The position numbers and the translations under genes are program-made. A DNA stretch of 64,000 nucleotides. It comes from Nectonema munidae. Taxonomy: Eukaryota; Nematomorpha; Nectonematoida; Nectonematidae. The notes under the pieces were generated by a model that saw only the letters and a program-made list of their open reading frames with translations, made no database searches and was not told the origin of the DNA. The DNA is taken from NCBI GenBank assembly GCA_030549495.1, contig JAUIRK010000235.1:62001-126000 (forward strand), in the 5' to 3' direction. Below are positions 12,801 to 27,800 of the stretch, piece by piece; position 1 is the stretch's first letter; the number at the start of each line of letters is the position of its first letter.

Positions 12801-15800
12801 TACTGGTCCCCAAAGGGTATGTGAATGATATAAAGGGAGACGCTACCGTGTTATAAAAACGATAAATTTTGCTACGTTTTTATCACAAATTACAAAATTT
12901 TCAAGTTATATATTTAAAATCAAGACATCAATTTCAAATTTAATGTAAATATTTTTAGGAATATGATTTTTATTACAGCTAGTGAATAAATAATTTTAAA
13001 GTAAAGTCCATCTTTTTGGTCATTAAGTAACATTTGTTGCCAATTTTTCTATGTCCTGGCAAAAACTCATGCTAAAAATAGTTAAATATGTACTAAGCAT
13101 TATTTAGCTCGATTTCGAAACACTTATTTAAGAAGAAAGTGAAAACAAAGTAGAATGGAAGATTTTTTCTTACAATTTCAACTTTTAATATCCAAAATTT
13201 CTAGAGTTTGTGAATTCAATCGATTTCTTCAAAAATTTCCCTCAAAATCTAAATCGCCAGGATTTAATAAAAACAGTTTTTATAAATGAGTTATTCACAT
13301 AACATTTTCATATCTTGTATGAATGTGGCAAATTCATTGAGGAATTGCAAGTGATATATGCATTCGATGAAGTCTGCCCATCTTAAAATTATATATAGTT
13401 TTTCAATATTTCTAAATTTTAGTTAAAGATAAATCATTTCTTTATAATAAGAAGAAAAAAGTGTACATGAAAAGTAGAAATTTATGAAATAAGTGAGAGA
13501 AAGACAAACTTCACAATCATGCAAGATTTTTTGGGTCAAGGATTGATCTGAGGCGTAGGAAATGGCAGCATAAGAAACTGAAATTGCGTGGTTTGTTGCA
13601 TTCATGGCGTGCCAAACAAGGATCTAAAATCACAATTATTAAATACAATAGACAAGCCTTTCATTTTTAGTGATGAAATATTCTTTTAAAAATTAGACTC
13701 AAAACTCCTCGCGGAAGAACGCGAGAGTTGATAAACTGGATCAAAATTGGCGATGCAAACCTACAATAAAATTATTCAATCATTTCACTTTTAACGATGA
13801 TAAACAAAATGTAAATCAAAATATTCCTTGCCCACATACACTCCAATACACGATGATCAATTTATTTAAATTTGCACTGCATTGCATTGCATTTGATTCA
13901 AGAAAATAAGTATACGGGACGTCAGTTGCCCAATGACCATGGCCGCACCATTAAAAAAGCATCAAAAAAGGACTGCTATAAAGTTCTTACATCAACCGGT
14001 TATCGACCACAGCCGACATATGTCGACCTTACAAAAATAAAATCGTCTGCATTTTACGATGCTTTTTAATACAAATCGCCTGCTTTGCATTAGATATCGT
14101 CTGATTGTTGTGGTCGTTAGCGGGTTAACTAAGACAAAAATAAATTTGAAAAGGTATTCATTCTTTACACGTTTTCACTAATGAAAATTTACTTATTTAT
14201 ATGATATCTTGAATTTGAATCTACTAATAAATAAAGATGAAGCAAAGGCAAAATCAAGTAGAACCGATTTTCATAACCCATCTTAAAATGTTAATACATT
14301 AAATAATGAATACTCTGGTGAATGTAAGCTACCAACGTTTAATAGATTTTTAACCCATAAGTACCATAGAAATCAGACGATATCTAAAAAACGCAAACGA
14401 TTTATATTCAGTCATTGAAAAAAACAGATGAAGATGAAATTACTTATGTTCCCAAATGGGAGCATTGGGACTTAATGGGTTAAAATTTCGGCAAGAAGGA
14501 ATACCAGCTTTGTGAAAATACGTTATTCATATGGAAAATTAACGCAATCTTTGAGATATATTATCAAGCGTGTGTTTAAAGTATTAATAAAGTTAGAGTT
14601 TACCACTGTTATACAAAAATTCGAACAAAACCTCTACCTAATATAAAGAATTTTATTATATTTCAAAAAATCAAAAAAATAAAAGTGAAAATAGGAAAAA
14701 AATTTCATTGAAACACCGTTACGACTCACAAATATTTAAAGTTAAATCTTTTGTATACTTCTGATTATATTAAAAAATACGTTTTGATACAAAAATTTTG
14801 ATTGAAATGAGATAAATTCATAATTATCTAAGTAATACAAATAAACAAAAAAATCAATACTTTTTTTTATTTCAAAAAATTTTAAAATTATTTTTTAATC
14901 TTCACAAAATAAAAGTAATAAGGTAAACATTTTTGATTAAAATGCAATATTCGACTCATAAAATTTAGTTAATATAGATTAGAATTTAGACAAGCTTTTT
15001 TAACTATATTTAAAAATATATTTTTGATTGAAGCATTTATTTTCATATTTGTATACCAAAGCCTAGTTAACGATACAATTAACACAATCTTTATAAAAAT
15101 TCTGTTTTATCATTTTTTCAAACCAAAGATAAAACTAACAAGTATTTTGACTGAAATACACAACTCATAAAGTTCTAAGTAATATAAAAAACATTAAATC
15201 TAACACTTTGATCTGAAAAAGTCATTAAAACTACATAAAAAATGATTTATTTTCTTATTTTTAGACAGCATTAAAGAATGGTAAAGTAAAGGAAGTGTCC
15301 AAATCTCAACTCTTCTTCAGTCCAATGTATATTTTGAATTTTAACGGTTAAGGGTCGGATATTTTTGTTACGAATCTTCAAGCGTGAAGAGAAAAATGAA
15401 TGAAACAAACCTGAAATAGTGAATTCGTTTTTTCGGAAAGGATGTCAGAGTTGGCAGTTTGGGTGGCCATTTTAACTTTGTTGGCTGCTTGCAAAAGCCT
15501 CTCATTATAGACATGGGCATTGGGGTGCGGTTGTCGCTGATGTGTAATGGAGGTTTCTGGAATCGAAGCACATCCTTTGGCAACCTCAACGAGGTAAGAA
15601 GTGGCGTTTGCTAACGTTTTAGCCGCGGTCAACAACTTTCTCTGACTGCTAACGCTGTTTGACTTTTCAGCTTGGCCTTTGATCGCTAGCACCAGCTTTG
15701 AAGTTGTCTAAAACAAGCATCGGAGAAAAGTATTTAGACATTTAGAAGATAAATATTTCAGTGGGTATTTAGGTTAAGAAAATGGAATTGAATTCCAGGT

Positions 15801-18800
15801 TTCAGTACTATATTTTATATTGATTATTTATTATACTTTATAAGTAAAAAACGTAAAAATTTTAAAATCTCACCAACCCACCTCGTATCTCTTTTATGTG
15901 CATTTCATACCGCGGTAGCGTAAGTTAAAGGATAAACGTAGAATAAAGATGTGTTGTGTTTAGGCATCTTCTCTTTGTAAACAACTGTTAACGACAAGCA
16001 GAGGAGTAGGAAGATGCAAAAGCAAAGCTTAACTCTTGTAAAGTCTTTACAACCTTTTTGTTATTAAGTTTTAGTAGAGGCCAAAATTAAAGGTTTTAGT
16101 CCTGCCAAGACCAAAAATTGATAATAGGATAACTGCCCCGGGATATTTGCCTCTAATATATATATATACATTTATTTAGTGTTTCTTAAAGAAGATAGTC
16201 AGCTAGATGGTTAATTTAGTTATTTCATAAGTTACTTAGTCACATAGTTTGAGTGTGAGCTAATTATTAGGTTACATATTTTAATTAAGCATTAAATAGT
16301 ATATTAAATTCTAAGTAATATAAAAAACATTAAATCTAACACTTTGATCTGAAAAAGTCATTAAAACTACATAATTATTACATTTTTATCTAACATAAAA
16401 AATATTTAAAAAAAACTCTCCAAGAGATATATATTTTATCTTCAGGTGGCGCTCAGCTCTTTAATAAGAACCTATAAATAGATAATATATTATGGTGTAG
16501 TTGGTCAGGGGACAAATATTGGGAGGAGGAATTATACTAGAAAGCACAAGTTTCAGTGAAGTCCCCTTATATACGGTAACTGATTTTTTCAATGGTCATT
16601 TCTGAGCTCAGTCAATTTTTTATCATTAGAAAAATTTTAAATAACATTTTCAAAAAGAATAATCTTACGAAATCGATGACAGGTTTCAAATTATACAATT
16701 ACATCGACACCTTTGAATCTTACTGTGAGAAAAGCTTAACGTCAAAATTCATCTCCTCTAGATGCGAAAACTATTCTTAATAGCTTTTTCTTATTTCTAA
16801 CAATGGAGGCGTACTCCATGTAAATATAAACTCTATTCAAGATATAGTCATTAAGTAATATAGTGAAATTGCAGGGGTTAATGCATGTGCCCCCTCGGGC
16901 ATATGCCCCCTCCCCTTCAATGCAAGAGCTTGCAGAGTACAGTTAAAGTATATATGCCTCTTCTTTTTTTGGCATTTTAACACTTTGAGGACCAAAATTT
17001 TGAAGAATAATCACGTGCTTTATTTTTTAATTGAATTTTATATATTTAAAGCAAAGGACTTTCATTTCTTGATACACCTGTGTCACAACGGTCCCCAAAG
17101 GATTAAGAAATCTAATTGATTAAATGGAATGAAGAATACTTGGGCAACAACTCTAGCTTGCTTTATCATCTCACTGGGATTGGAAAGAGAAATCTTGACC
17201 AAGTTATCTGCTGCACAGTTGATCCTCTCCACCACGGGCTCCTCACTAGGAACATGCATCACATCTTGACCGTTCATAGAACCTGAAAGCCGAAGAAAAA
17301 GAGCAAGAGAATGAGATTTAAAAGGGTTTATTGAGAGAGTGTACCTGAATTAAACTCCAGTAATAACTTTTTAAGGGTTAAATTGACACGCTCAGAAGCA
17401 GACTCGAGGTCTATGATCATTTCAGAATTAGTACTTTCATTTGCTTGCTAAAAAATAGGATAAGGTAGAGGACAAAATTAAGTGATGATTGCAAATATTT
17501 GAAAGAGAAATAAAAATTTAAGATTTTGTTAAAATGGAATGCAACTAATAATCGTGAGCGACGACTTTCTCACTGATCTCTAAAGCCGCCAAAAACTTCC
17601 ACTTTAATTTAAATAATTTTTGTTCAGAATCTTTATCTTTCCAAATCATTTTTAAATTGAGTGATGAGATCAGAATTTATTAAAAAGTTGATCAAAGCAT
17701 CATTTTTTATAAATTTATGAAATAACATTCCATGTGAAAGTCCCTCTTTTTCCCTCACATCTCATAAGAAAATCTTTCAATAAAAGTATATTTAGTCATC
17801 ACTCTTGTAAAAGTAAGAAAAATATTGAACAATAATTTTTTTTCTTGTTGAAAAGAAATCGAAGTTTTCAACGCTTTAGAAAATCAATGAGAAAATCGTC
17901 GGTAAGGAATACGCATATAAGTTATTTTTATTTGTTTTTCAAACATTTGGAATTTATAAATTATATTCAATATCAGTCAACAAATGTAAGCAGTGACATT
18001 TGGAATATCAAAATGTGAAAACATGTGTATTTTCTTTAAGAGATTTGCGCTATTTTTATACGTTTATTAAGATAAGTTGTTTTTATAGATGCACAACGCT
18101 TTGATTATTATTATTATAAAGGTTTTGTGTTGCGCCAAGTCATAAAAATTTAAAGGGTGGTGGGATTTTTCTTCCTATCACATTCGGTTAGACAAGCTCT
18201 TCAAATATGCCGAAAGTTTTCGTTAGACAAGCGTGTTGTTTGAACGCAAAAAGTTGTTTTAGTTGTTGGCTGTAATCAAAAAAGAGAAACAGATGAAGAT
18301 CTCTAGTACCGAATATTTTATCAAATCAAAATACGGAATTATTCAGCAAATCAAGATGTTCACTTGAATAACGTATACAAACAATATTATAACTTGGAAG
18401 AGATACCATTTAATCAAAGCGTTTATGCATGTGAATAATTTGAATGAACATTGACACTTACAATAGCGTAATCACAAACGGTTGAAACGGATGAGGAAAC
18501 TTTGTCTGCAGATTTGGCGATTTGATCTTGACAGTCCGCATTATACGCTAAAGGACACAAGATCTGCATAAATGAAAGTACTGGGTGAAACATAATAGTA
18601 ATACAATAAGGAGTTTAAGATTATTTGAAATATTTCGTAAAAAAATAAAAATAAATTGTTAGCAATATAGAGATTTTTTAATTGAGTGTAATTAAAAAAT
18701 AGTGTGTAAAAGTGAAAGCTTAAAAAAAAAATAGAATTCTAAACATTTTAATTATTTTTAAAAATGGTGCAATATAATATAATGATAGCTTGTCGAATAA

Positions 18801-21800
18801 AAGTGAATCAAACATAACAAGAATCCAGAAGACAAGAATGAAAGTATGCCGTAAAAATTTAAGTTTGCTGGCACATCGAACAACCATAAAACTAACTATA
18901 AACTAAACAATAACAAAATTGGATATAGTACTTGCAAGTTTAGTATTTTTGCAATTCATCCCAAATTTCCAAAGTTGTAATTATAAAAAATGTTTGAAAA
19001 GCGTCTGAATGCACGTTTTTATTTTATTGCCTGTAACGCATCCAAGAGCAGAATTATCTTCCATAATGAGACAGAAGATAGAGGGATGCGAACCATCTGC
19101 TGGATTAAATTATCCAATTCCTCAGCTCCTAACATCGGCTCTATTTATCGCCTTAATCCCTTATCGACCACAGACGACATATGTCAACCTAACAAAAATA
19201 AAGTCGTCAGCGTTGATTAATACTTTTCAATACAAATCTTCTGCTTTACATTAGATATCGTCTGATTATTCTGGTCGATAATGGGTTAAGAGCAGCCCTA
19301 AAAGGACGTCCAAATTTACACGAAGCAAAAATTTGTATAACTATTTGTGGACAGATATAACAATAACTATTAACAGTATATAATATATATAATGTATATA
19401 TCGTCTATAACTTCAAGAGGTTGGAGATGGAAGACAACGCCTTATGGTTTTTACCGATTATCTTCTAAACTCACAAAAGCATGGAGAAATGCAATAAATT
19501 CTTATAATTTTATCTTGTATACTCTTTCTAACCCTCAAAGGATTAAGACATCCACCACCTTATCATAATTTTATTCGAATCTACAAAATTTAATTTATTG
19601 CAGATAATGACGAGGCCAATAAAACTAAAAAGTTTCACTCTTTGAAAATATAATTTAAAAATAGCATTATCTAACCCAAAGCCCCAAAATCCTTATTCTT
19701 TTTCTAATACTTCGTCATAGTATCACTATAAGAGAGATCATTAAAAATCTCCTCTCTATCGCATTTCAAAAACGTCATATTTTTTACCAACTTGTTTCTC
19801 AATTTTTATTAATTCAAATCAAGCAAGGAGCAATTATGCAAAGTATTGAATTAAAAAGCAAAGCAAAATCTAGGTAATTGAAAGAATATTCAAAAAGACA
19901 ATGACTTTAACCTCGTTGTCTGCCCATTTTTATTATTTCAAATCAAGCACGAAGCAAACTTTATTAAGAACAGTATCAAATTAAACACACCGGAAAGAGT
20001 CTAGTTATACTTAAATCACAATGATCTTTACACCGTTGTCTCCCCTTTGTTATTATATCAAATCATGCATGGATCAAATTTTATCCTAAACGGTAGTAAT
20101 ATTTAATTGGTTATAGTGAACAAAAATATGGTAGAACTTGAAAACAAACAATATTTTTAACTAATCACTATAAACTCTCAAATGCACTAGGGTAAGTAAA
20201 GAGGTCATTTAATTTTAACTTGAAAGGTAACAATACACTTAATGTTATTTGGAAAACATTCCTAATCACTTTTTTATTTCAAATAAATGTTTTTTCTTCT
20301 AAAAAATAAATCAAAGCAACCCTATAAACTCTCTTCTATAAACTTTCAATATATTTTTGGAAATTTAAAATACCTTAATTTTGAAATTACTTTTATTCGT
20401 ATACTTTTTATTACATTATATTACAGATCCAGAAACTTTCATAAAAATTATTTTGAAACTTTTGGTTTTGTGTTTTGTTATCTTTTTTTAGATGGCGTTA
20501 AAAAATATTCGAATAATGAGCCTAAAAATAACTTTGACAAAATTGCAGATTTTTACGTTGAAAAAAATTCGAACTAAATTAATTTTTTGAAAAAAAGATT
20601 TTCTATAATAATCGTATGCGCATAAAAAACATTAAAAAAACGGGGAGTAACTGTGAATATATTAACACATTAGTATCAATATATAGCTGATAAAATATAG
20701 ATAATTTACTATTGCATATAATGTCAATAACGAAAAAAGTAACGAAAATATTATAGCTAGAATAAAAATATGGCCTTTTGATTTTGAAAAGGTTGGAAAC
20801 AAATTTTTAATGGATAAATGATGTTGAAATTAGCATTTAATAGAGGTAGATAAACTTAATTTTCAAATCAAGATTTATGCAAAAATGGCTTACATATTCA
20901 AATTCAGTATAAAATTTGTTACATTTTGACGTATCACACGTCATGATTTAACTTAAATGACCAAAATAGCTCATTTAACACTTAAAACATTTTACATGCT
21001 ATAGGGTAAAAAGCTTTCTTGAATGTAAACAACGCATTCAGAAAAGATTTATTATGCACGCATCATTGATACACCTCAATAAATACCAATTGTCGTAAAA
21101 ATCAATATCAAACGCGTTCATTTATCTATCCTGGTAACAATCTTATGGATACGATGAGAGAACAGAAATTGTGTAATGATATGTTTGATTAGTGGCAAAA
21201 AAATATTAAATGCAACTAAAAAAAGAAGAAAAGAAGTTGTCTTTTGATTGCGAGACTCTTGAGAACAAATTTTTAATCAATAAATGAATTGATGAAGAAA
21301 GAATTAATTAAACTTTTTAATGAATATTTATCCAAAATGGCCTGCATATTTAAATTCAGTATAAAATTTGCAACATTTTGTTTCGATTTAATTTATTATG
21401 CGAAATAGCTAAATTTAGCCCTTAAATCATTATATGCTTGACCCGAAATGGCAACTCGGTATAAAGGTAGATGAACGCAAGCTGTAAACTTAATATCAAA
21501 AAACTTTTTATAATTTGAAAAGATGAGTTTAGAAGAGTATATATCTAGGCTTGAAAACAAGATAATATTAAAACTACTCAATATAAATTCTCGAAAAATG
21601 TTTGGGTGAGTATAGCGGTCATTTAATTTTAACTTGGTATCTAGCAATATATGTCATAGGTACTTCGTAAACCTCCTCAACTAGTTTCATGTCAATGAGT
21701 TTAGAAAAGTATAAATCTAGGCGCTAAAACAAGATAATATTTTCTTATAATGATTACAATATAACTTATCGAAAAATGACTGGGAAAGGGTTAGGGGTCA

Positions 21801-24800
21801 TTCTCCTGAAATGGGATTAGAGAAAGACATATTCTATCTTTTTCATGAACCAAATTCAGCTTAAATGAATAGGGAACGGGTCACAGGAGAGAATTTTGAA
21901 AAGCATGTTACTGTGCTCTAAGTCACACCAGCGATACTAAGATATATGACATATCTTTCCTTAAGATGGAATCATCCAGTTTTAAATTAAAAAATGTAAT
22001 CAATAAACTCTAATAATGGTTGGGCATAAGATCTCAAACTACATATATGTCGAGAAGTGATAGTGATTGGGTGTGTGTGTGAGTGTAAAAACTAGAGGTT
22101 AGTTAGCAACTTACGGTGAAAAAAGTATGAAATTTTGTTTCTAAAGTTAAGTGGGTCATTAGGCAATATGCATACGCACATTCAATACTGCATACATACG
22201 CATACATACATACAATGAGGATATGTTGGATTTACTATAAAGCTGTTTCTAATAACACAAGACCCTTCCCTACATCACTATTATTACTATACACCCTCGT
22301 TCCCTTTCAGAATATAAGAAAAAGGAGATAGTATTTATAATTATAGGCATATTATACATGCATACAAAGAGTAAAATACACGCTTTTACACACGATAATA
22401 TATAAATAGCACTAAAGCAAATTAATATCGTGATTGCATTATTCCCGAATTTTATGCTTAAATGAAAATCTCCCTCTTATCGCATCGGCACACTTAGTGA
22501 GTAATGGCCGGTAACTCACCTTGCATGTAATTTGTACATTAGTCTTTTTTTAGTTCTAAATTGTCTTTTTTCAATTCTAAACTCTCTTTCTAAAATACTA
22601 AATAAAATTGAAAAAGACAATTTTTCGTAAAAAAGAATAATAAGCTTGATACGTGGAATATTGGATTCAAAATATTTGTTTTCATTCTAGCGTAATTTGA
22701 TTGGTTTAACCCGTTAACGACCAGAACAATCAGACGATATCTAGTATAAAGCAGAAGATTTGTATTAAAAAGCATTAATAAACGCAGACGATTCACATTT
22801 TTGTAAAGTCGACTGTGGTCGATAACCGGTTAAACAATGAATCAATGATTTAAAAGTTTTATAATATACCAGAGACCGACGTGGTCCTCAAAGCTGCGCT
22901 ATCCCGGGAGTTCTCTATTCCCCGTAAAAGAGGGTAAACATTTGGGGGTATTAAACCGGGAGTGTTCATTTTATCGATTAATTTTATTCATTCATACCTT
23001 TTTATTGCAAAGCTTGCCTTGTACACTCATTTTTTTCTTTTTTGCTAATTCAACAAAGTAAAATATTTCATCGTACGTGTTGTGTCTGTTATTTCTGATT
23101 CACTATCACCCTAAATCAGAAATCAGTTCAGTATTGAGTGTAAGATAGGACTAATTCGTACCATCAAAATTACAGAATCAAATGTACTAAAACATTTAGT
23201 TATAACTAGTGCAGTTAAAAGTCAATAAACTCACATTTTGATCCCCGATAACAATTATCCTAAAACGCGTAAATAGTCTTATTTTATCAAGTTTGTATGA
23301 AAAAAGTCCAAGTTATTCGGTAAACAAAGTCAACTTTTTTAAATGATTTAAATTTTGTAAAAACTTAACAAGTTATTTAAACAATTTGTTAAATTGCTTT
23401 ATATATACTGAAGAGTTCACAATCCAACTACAAATTAGATTATTTCATTTTAATAATCACATCTTTTTAATTTTGATTCCTCCATTTTGGCACATAATTA
23501 AGATAATTTTGAAACTTTGAATTTTACAATGAAAAATGTATTTGATTTATGTAAAATATCGATTCTGAAAATGATGTAGGTGATATGAGAAGCTACATGG
23601 AAAAACAAAATAATAAAAAGGAAACCATGAATGTGAAAAAAAGTATATATATGTTCTTCTCTAGCACAGGCAACACAAAGGGAAAGACAAATTCCAGTGA
23701 ATTTAAAAAGCCTTTTCGCGACTTTCAAAAGAGAATGCTTAAAATATTACATGGTATGTTACAATACTAATATCGATAAATATTGGGAAAAGTTAATATA
23801 GAATAATTTTTTTTCTATTTTTTTTTACAAAAAAAACAACTGTTTGTTTATAAGTCAACTTTTGTTGCCCGTAGTTAGAACTGTAAAATTATATTCGAGA
23901 TAAAGTACTTATATATGCGGGGGATCGGTTCCCAGACATTCCGTGGATGTGGAAAATCGTATATAAATTGACGTACCATTGAAAATCAACACCCAGTTAC
24001 CATGCACAAAATGAGAGATTGCAGTCATTTCACCTATTATATTCTTCGTAATTGAATGATTTTATTTCACGATAAAATTGAATAATATGTATAATTATAG
24101 GTAATATTATAATTACATGTAAAATCAACGAAAAGCAGGTTATATTTTATTGATTTTATTACAATAATGAGACTATTTGCGTCGAGGCAATTTATATTTT
24201 TAGCTAGGAAAGTTTTAGCTATTCCTAATAGCCCTTCAAAATCAGAACAAATTTTTAGTTTAGGAACTAATTTTGCTACAAATAAAGGAAATATTTTAAA
24301 TGCAGAAAAGGTATAAAATTTGATTATTATTCACGATAACAACAATTAGATTCAAGAATTTTGTTAAAAAATTTCTTTTGTTGTTTGAATTTATATAGGT
24401 GTGCTTCAATATTTCTTAAATGAAACAAAATACAAAAGTACTTCTGATTCCCTCGCTCCTCGACAGGATAGGATTAAAAAACCGTTATGGAATCAAAAAT
24501 CACTCCCCGCCGGTCTCTGAAATATACCATCCATCCATTGTAGGACTGAAAGAGATCCTGGTTATACCCGACACTGATAACAAAATTGGAGAATATAAGA
24601 TTTCAAGGAATATAGAAGAATGCTGATTTAAAAAAAGAGGTTTGAAAAATCTAGTTCCAAAGATGATTATCTAACTCTTTTATACAATAAAAATTCCTTT
24701 ACTTTCTTGTATTGGTAATATTTCTTATCAATATAAGGAATAAAAATTTTGTTCATGACTTTTTCAAGCCCATATTTGCCAACTTAGATGATTTAAAAAC

Positions 24801-27800
24801 TTGGCAAAACATATTAGGACAATCTTGAAGTTTTCAATAAACACAAAATTTCCAAAAGCAAAACAACGAATCAAGATTTTTTAATCTTTCAGGCCATAAA
24901 ACTACATGGTATTATTTTAAAAAATCATGATTTATTTAAGTCAGCGAATAAAAAAATGTAAAAATTATAATAAATAAAAAGGTTAATTTTTTATAAAAAA
25001 TTTGACAGAAGGAAGATCCTCCAAATATCTTTCATGATCTCGTAATGTAATTGAAGCTAAAAAATTAAACCTATTTCGTGATAATTGTATATAAATCGTG
25101 TATAATTTTAGTGATAAAACAATGCCAAATTCGATTATGCATAGTTCGGTCAGTACAGTAAGACCCCTCTTCATTACAAATTATATAGAGATCGACCAAA
25201 GATGAAAAAATTTAACGTTAAGCAGAAGTTTGTAGTGATGACCATCATTTAACATTCCTGTACAACAGCGGTCCGTATAAGTGACAAGTATAACTGACAA
25301 ACGAATTGCTCGTGTCAAACTATATAGCATATGCTTTTGAAACTCGTTATAAGCAGAAGTTTCGTTTATTTGCAAAGTGGAAGGCCAACAAATGTAATTT
25401 TATTTTGATAAGTAAAATATTTTTTAAAATTACATATAACGCGTTTACGTTAAATTTCTATATTTGTCTTTGAAAACCCTTTTCACTTCCTTTCGATCCT
25501 AATTTGCCGCAAAATGACGTGAATTTAAAAAGGAGTCTACTTATATCAGAAGATCCTCAAAATAGGAACCGATTTTCAAGAATGTCTTTCTTTAAATTGG
25601 GAATGGCAATGAGGTTAATTAATATTAACATATCGTGATCTATATCGCTAAAAATGGGTTTACAACAACAAAAAGAATTCTTTCTCATATTGAAATACCG
25701 TTATAACAAAAAAGATTATATTTTCCATATGGATCTATGCATGCCATCGGTTGCCTATGCCTGCTATATAGGATCACTTGTTTTCAGTAAACATTTTATT
25801 TTTAAGTCATTTAATTTTCTATCAATTGTCGTGTAACAGCTTATTCACCCATTTAATGACCAACATCACCAAAAAAGGACCCTGATGCATCATCACATTC
25901 GCAATTGCCAAATTCAATTCTCTATCACGGGTTATCGTGTGTGATTTTTGGATATGGTAACGTTCGTTAGTGAATAAACTGTTCGCATGTGTATAAAAAT
26001 GTAAACAGAAAGTTGGATCTTAAAATTTTATTGACAAAATATTGACAGGGTGTTTATGTATCTACTTCAACAAACTTTTTACGAGCTTATTTAATTTTTA
26101 TTTCTTCTCAGTGTAACGAGAATTTCTCAAGGATAGCGGAATGAAAATGTCTCTCAAATCTTGTAGATGTGACATTTTCGTAATTCCGAAGACTACATTT
26201 CCGATCACGAAGCTGTTACAATAACGTTGCCATGAGGCACTTTTAGCCCCTGTGATGTATCTTTGACACCCGTGCGTGCGACTAGGTCAAGTCAAAAAAA
26301 AATAAATTATAAGAATAATTATAAAAATTACCTTGATATTGCAAAAGTGTATAATCGTAAGTATTTCGAAAAGATGTCAACTTTGAAAAAAGTGATACCA
26401 AACATAAAGACAGATTTGCCGTTCGCAAAAATGTTCCAGATTAAATTACAAGCTTAGAAGAATCTTCAATTACAATCAATTCAAACAAGGTCACTACTTT
26501 TTATTCACCAGTATATAGAGAGAGTTAAGATATTTAAAATACTTGCTTGTTGTTTGTTATTAAAAATTCATAGATTCAGAATCCAATAATATTAGATGAT
26601 TAAAATACGCATACGAATTATTCCTCATAAAATATACCTTATTCCTGAAATTTAAATTGGTTTTGTAAATTAACATAAAGTTATAAATGGCATGATCTCT
26701 TCACATTCAAAAGCAAGCTGTGGATTTATTTGGATCTTACTTTTTAGTAATAAGAAAGGGTGATGCTAATTCGATAGTGAAGTAGAGGGCAGATGGGATG
26801 AAATTAAGCGCTTCGCAAAGTCTGGATTCATCAAAAGATTAAGAACCCCTGAGATAAATAATCACCCGCTCTACAGACGTCAGGCATAAAGTTGCATATG
26901 CGAGAATTTCGATGTAAATAAAAATATAATATTTGCGCTGAAAGTAGCGCTGAGGGTTTGCATAAAAATTCGCTTCTCCACGCGTACTTGTTCGCTTCCG
27001 AATAGGGTGCCTCCATATGTTTACAAAATTAAACTATTTTGTTAGGAAACCGACTACGGCTCCTAATTCTTCAAAATCTCCTCCATCGAGTTAAAGCAGA
27101 TACTTTAATTCCAATAAAATAAACAAGAATCGAGATACTTAATTGGCACAGCGCAGTTAGCCGAAAGCCAAGTCTAGTAAGTTTTCCAAAATAGGAACTC
27201 TACCATTAATAATAATTCAGCGAACGGGATTAATGCATAGAGACCGTTTTCGAACGCTAAAGGAATACAAGATTATGTAAACCTTAAATCTGCATTTAAA
27301 CTGCTTAAATCTGCTGTACCGATTTTTCGATAACTACTACTTATTAAGAAATTAAATTTAGGCTTTACTGCATCACTAATTTCAACATTGATTAATTAAT
27401 ATAGACTATCCTATGGAAAATCATGTGCATCATAGTTGTCCTAATACTGATCCTAAAAAAACCTCCAGAGCAAATGATATACATTTATGTAAGTAAGCTT
27501 AAAATGGTTCGACCAAGGTAGTAACTGCTGTTAAGTAAAGTAATTTAAAATATGTATTTAATTGAGATTGAGGCCTCTAAAATTATACTTCATATAACAG
27601 ATGAGTTATAATAATATGTATTTGAAAACCGGTAAATATGTCAAGAGATGATATAATTTTTAAAAGAGGCATACTAGGATTTCTAGCTTATTTAATTGAT
27701 AAAATAAACTTGAAAAGTGGGGCCTAAAAATAAGCATGCATTACGACTTAAAATTTATAAAAATAATGAATAAAACTGCAAAAATTATCTACCGTCTGAA

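Larger units (their letters stand above)
13624..15410. other. Talin intron between exons 17 and 18
   Basis: 1.8 kb. It carries two TTAA elements (13992-14128 and 14350-14483) and the first copy of an exact 66-bp duplication (15173-15238). The rest is AT-rich. Confidence 0.6.
15708..17139. other. Talin intron between exons 16 and 17
   Basis: 1.4 kb with the second copy of the 66-bp repeat and a family 3 TTAA element close to the exon 16 donor. The ORF at 16592-16780 is AT-rich with no recognised similarity. Confidence 0.6.

Noticed and set aside
15368-15589. Second minus-strand ORF over exon 17
   Set aside because: Alternative frame of exon 17. The talin frame is the one matching KLLTAAKTLANAT.
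20287-20577. 96-codon AT-rich ORF in the long intron
   Set aside because: Phe/Ile/Lys/Asn-rich composition expected by chance in AT-rich DNA. No similarity recognised, and it lies among decayed repeats.
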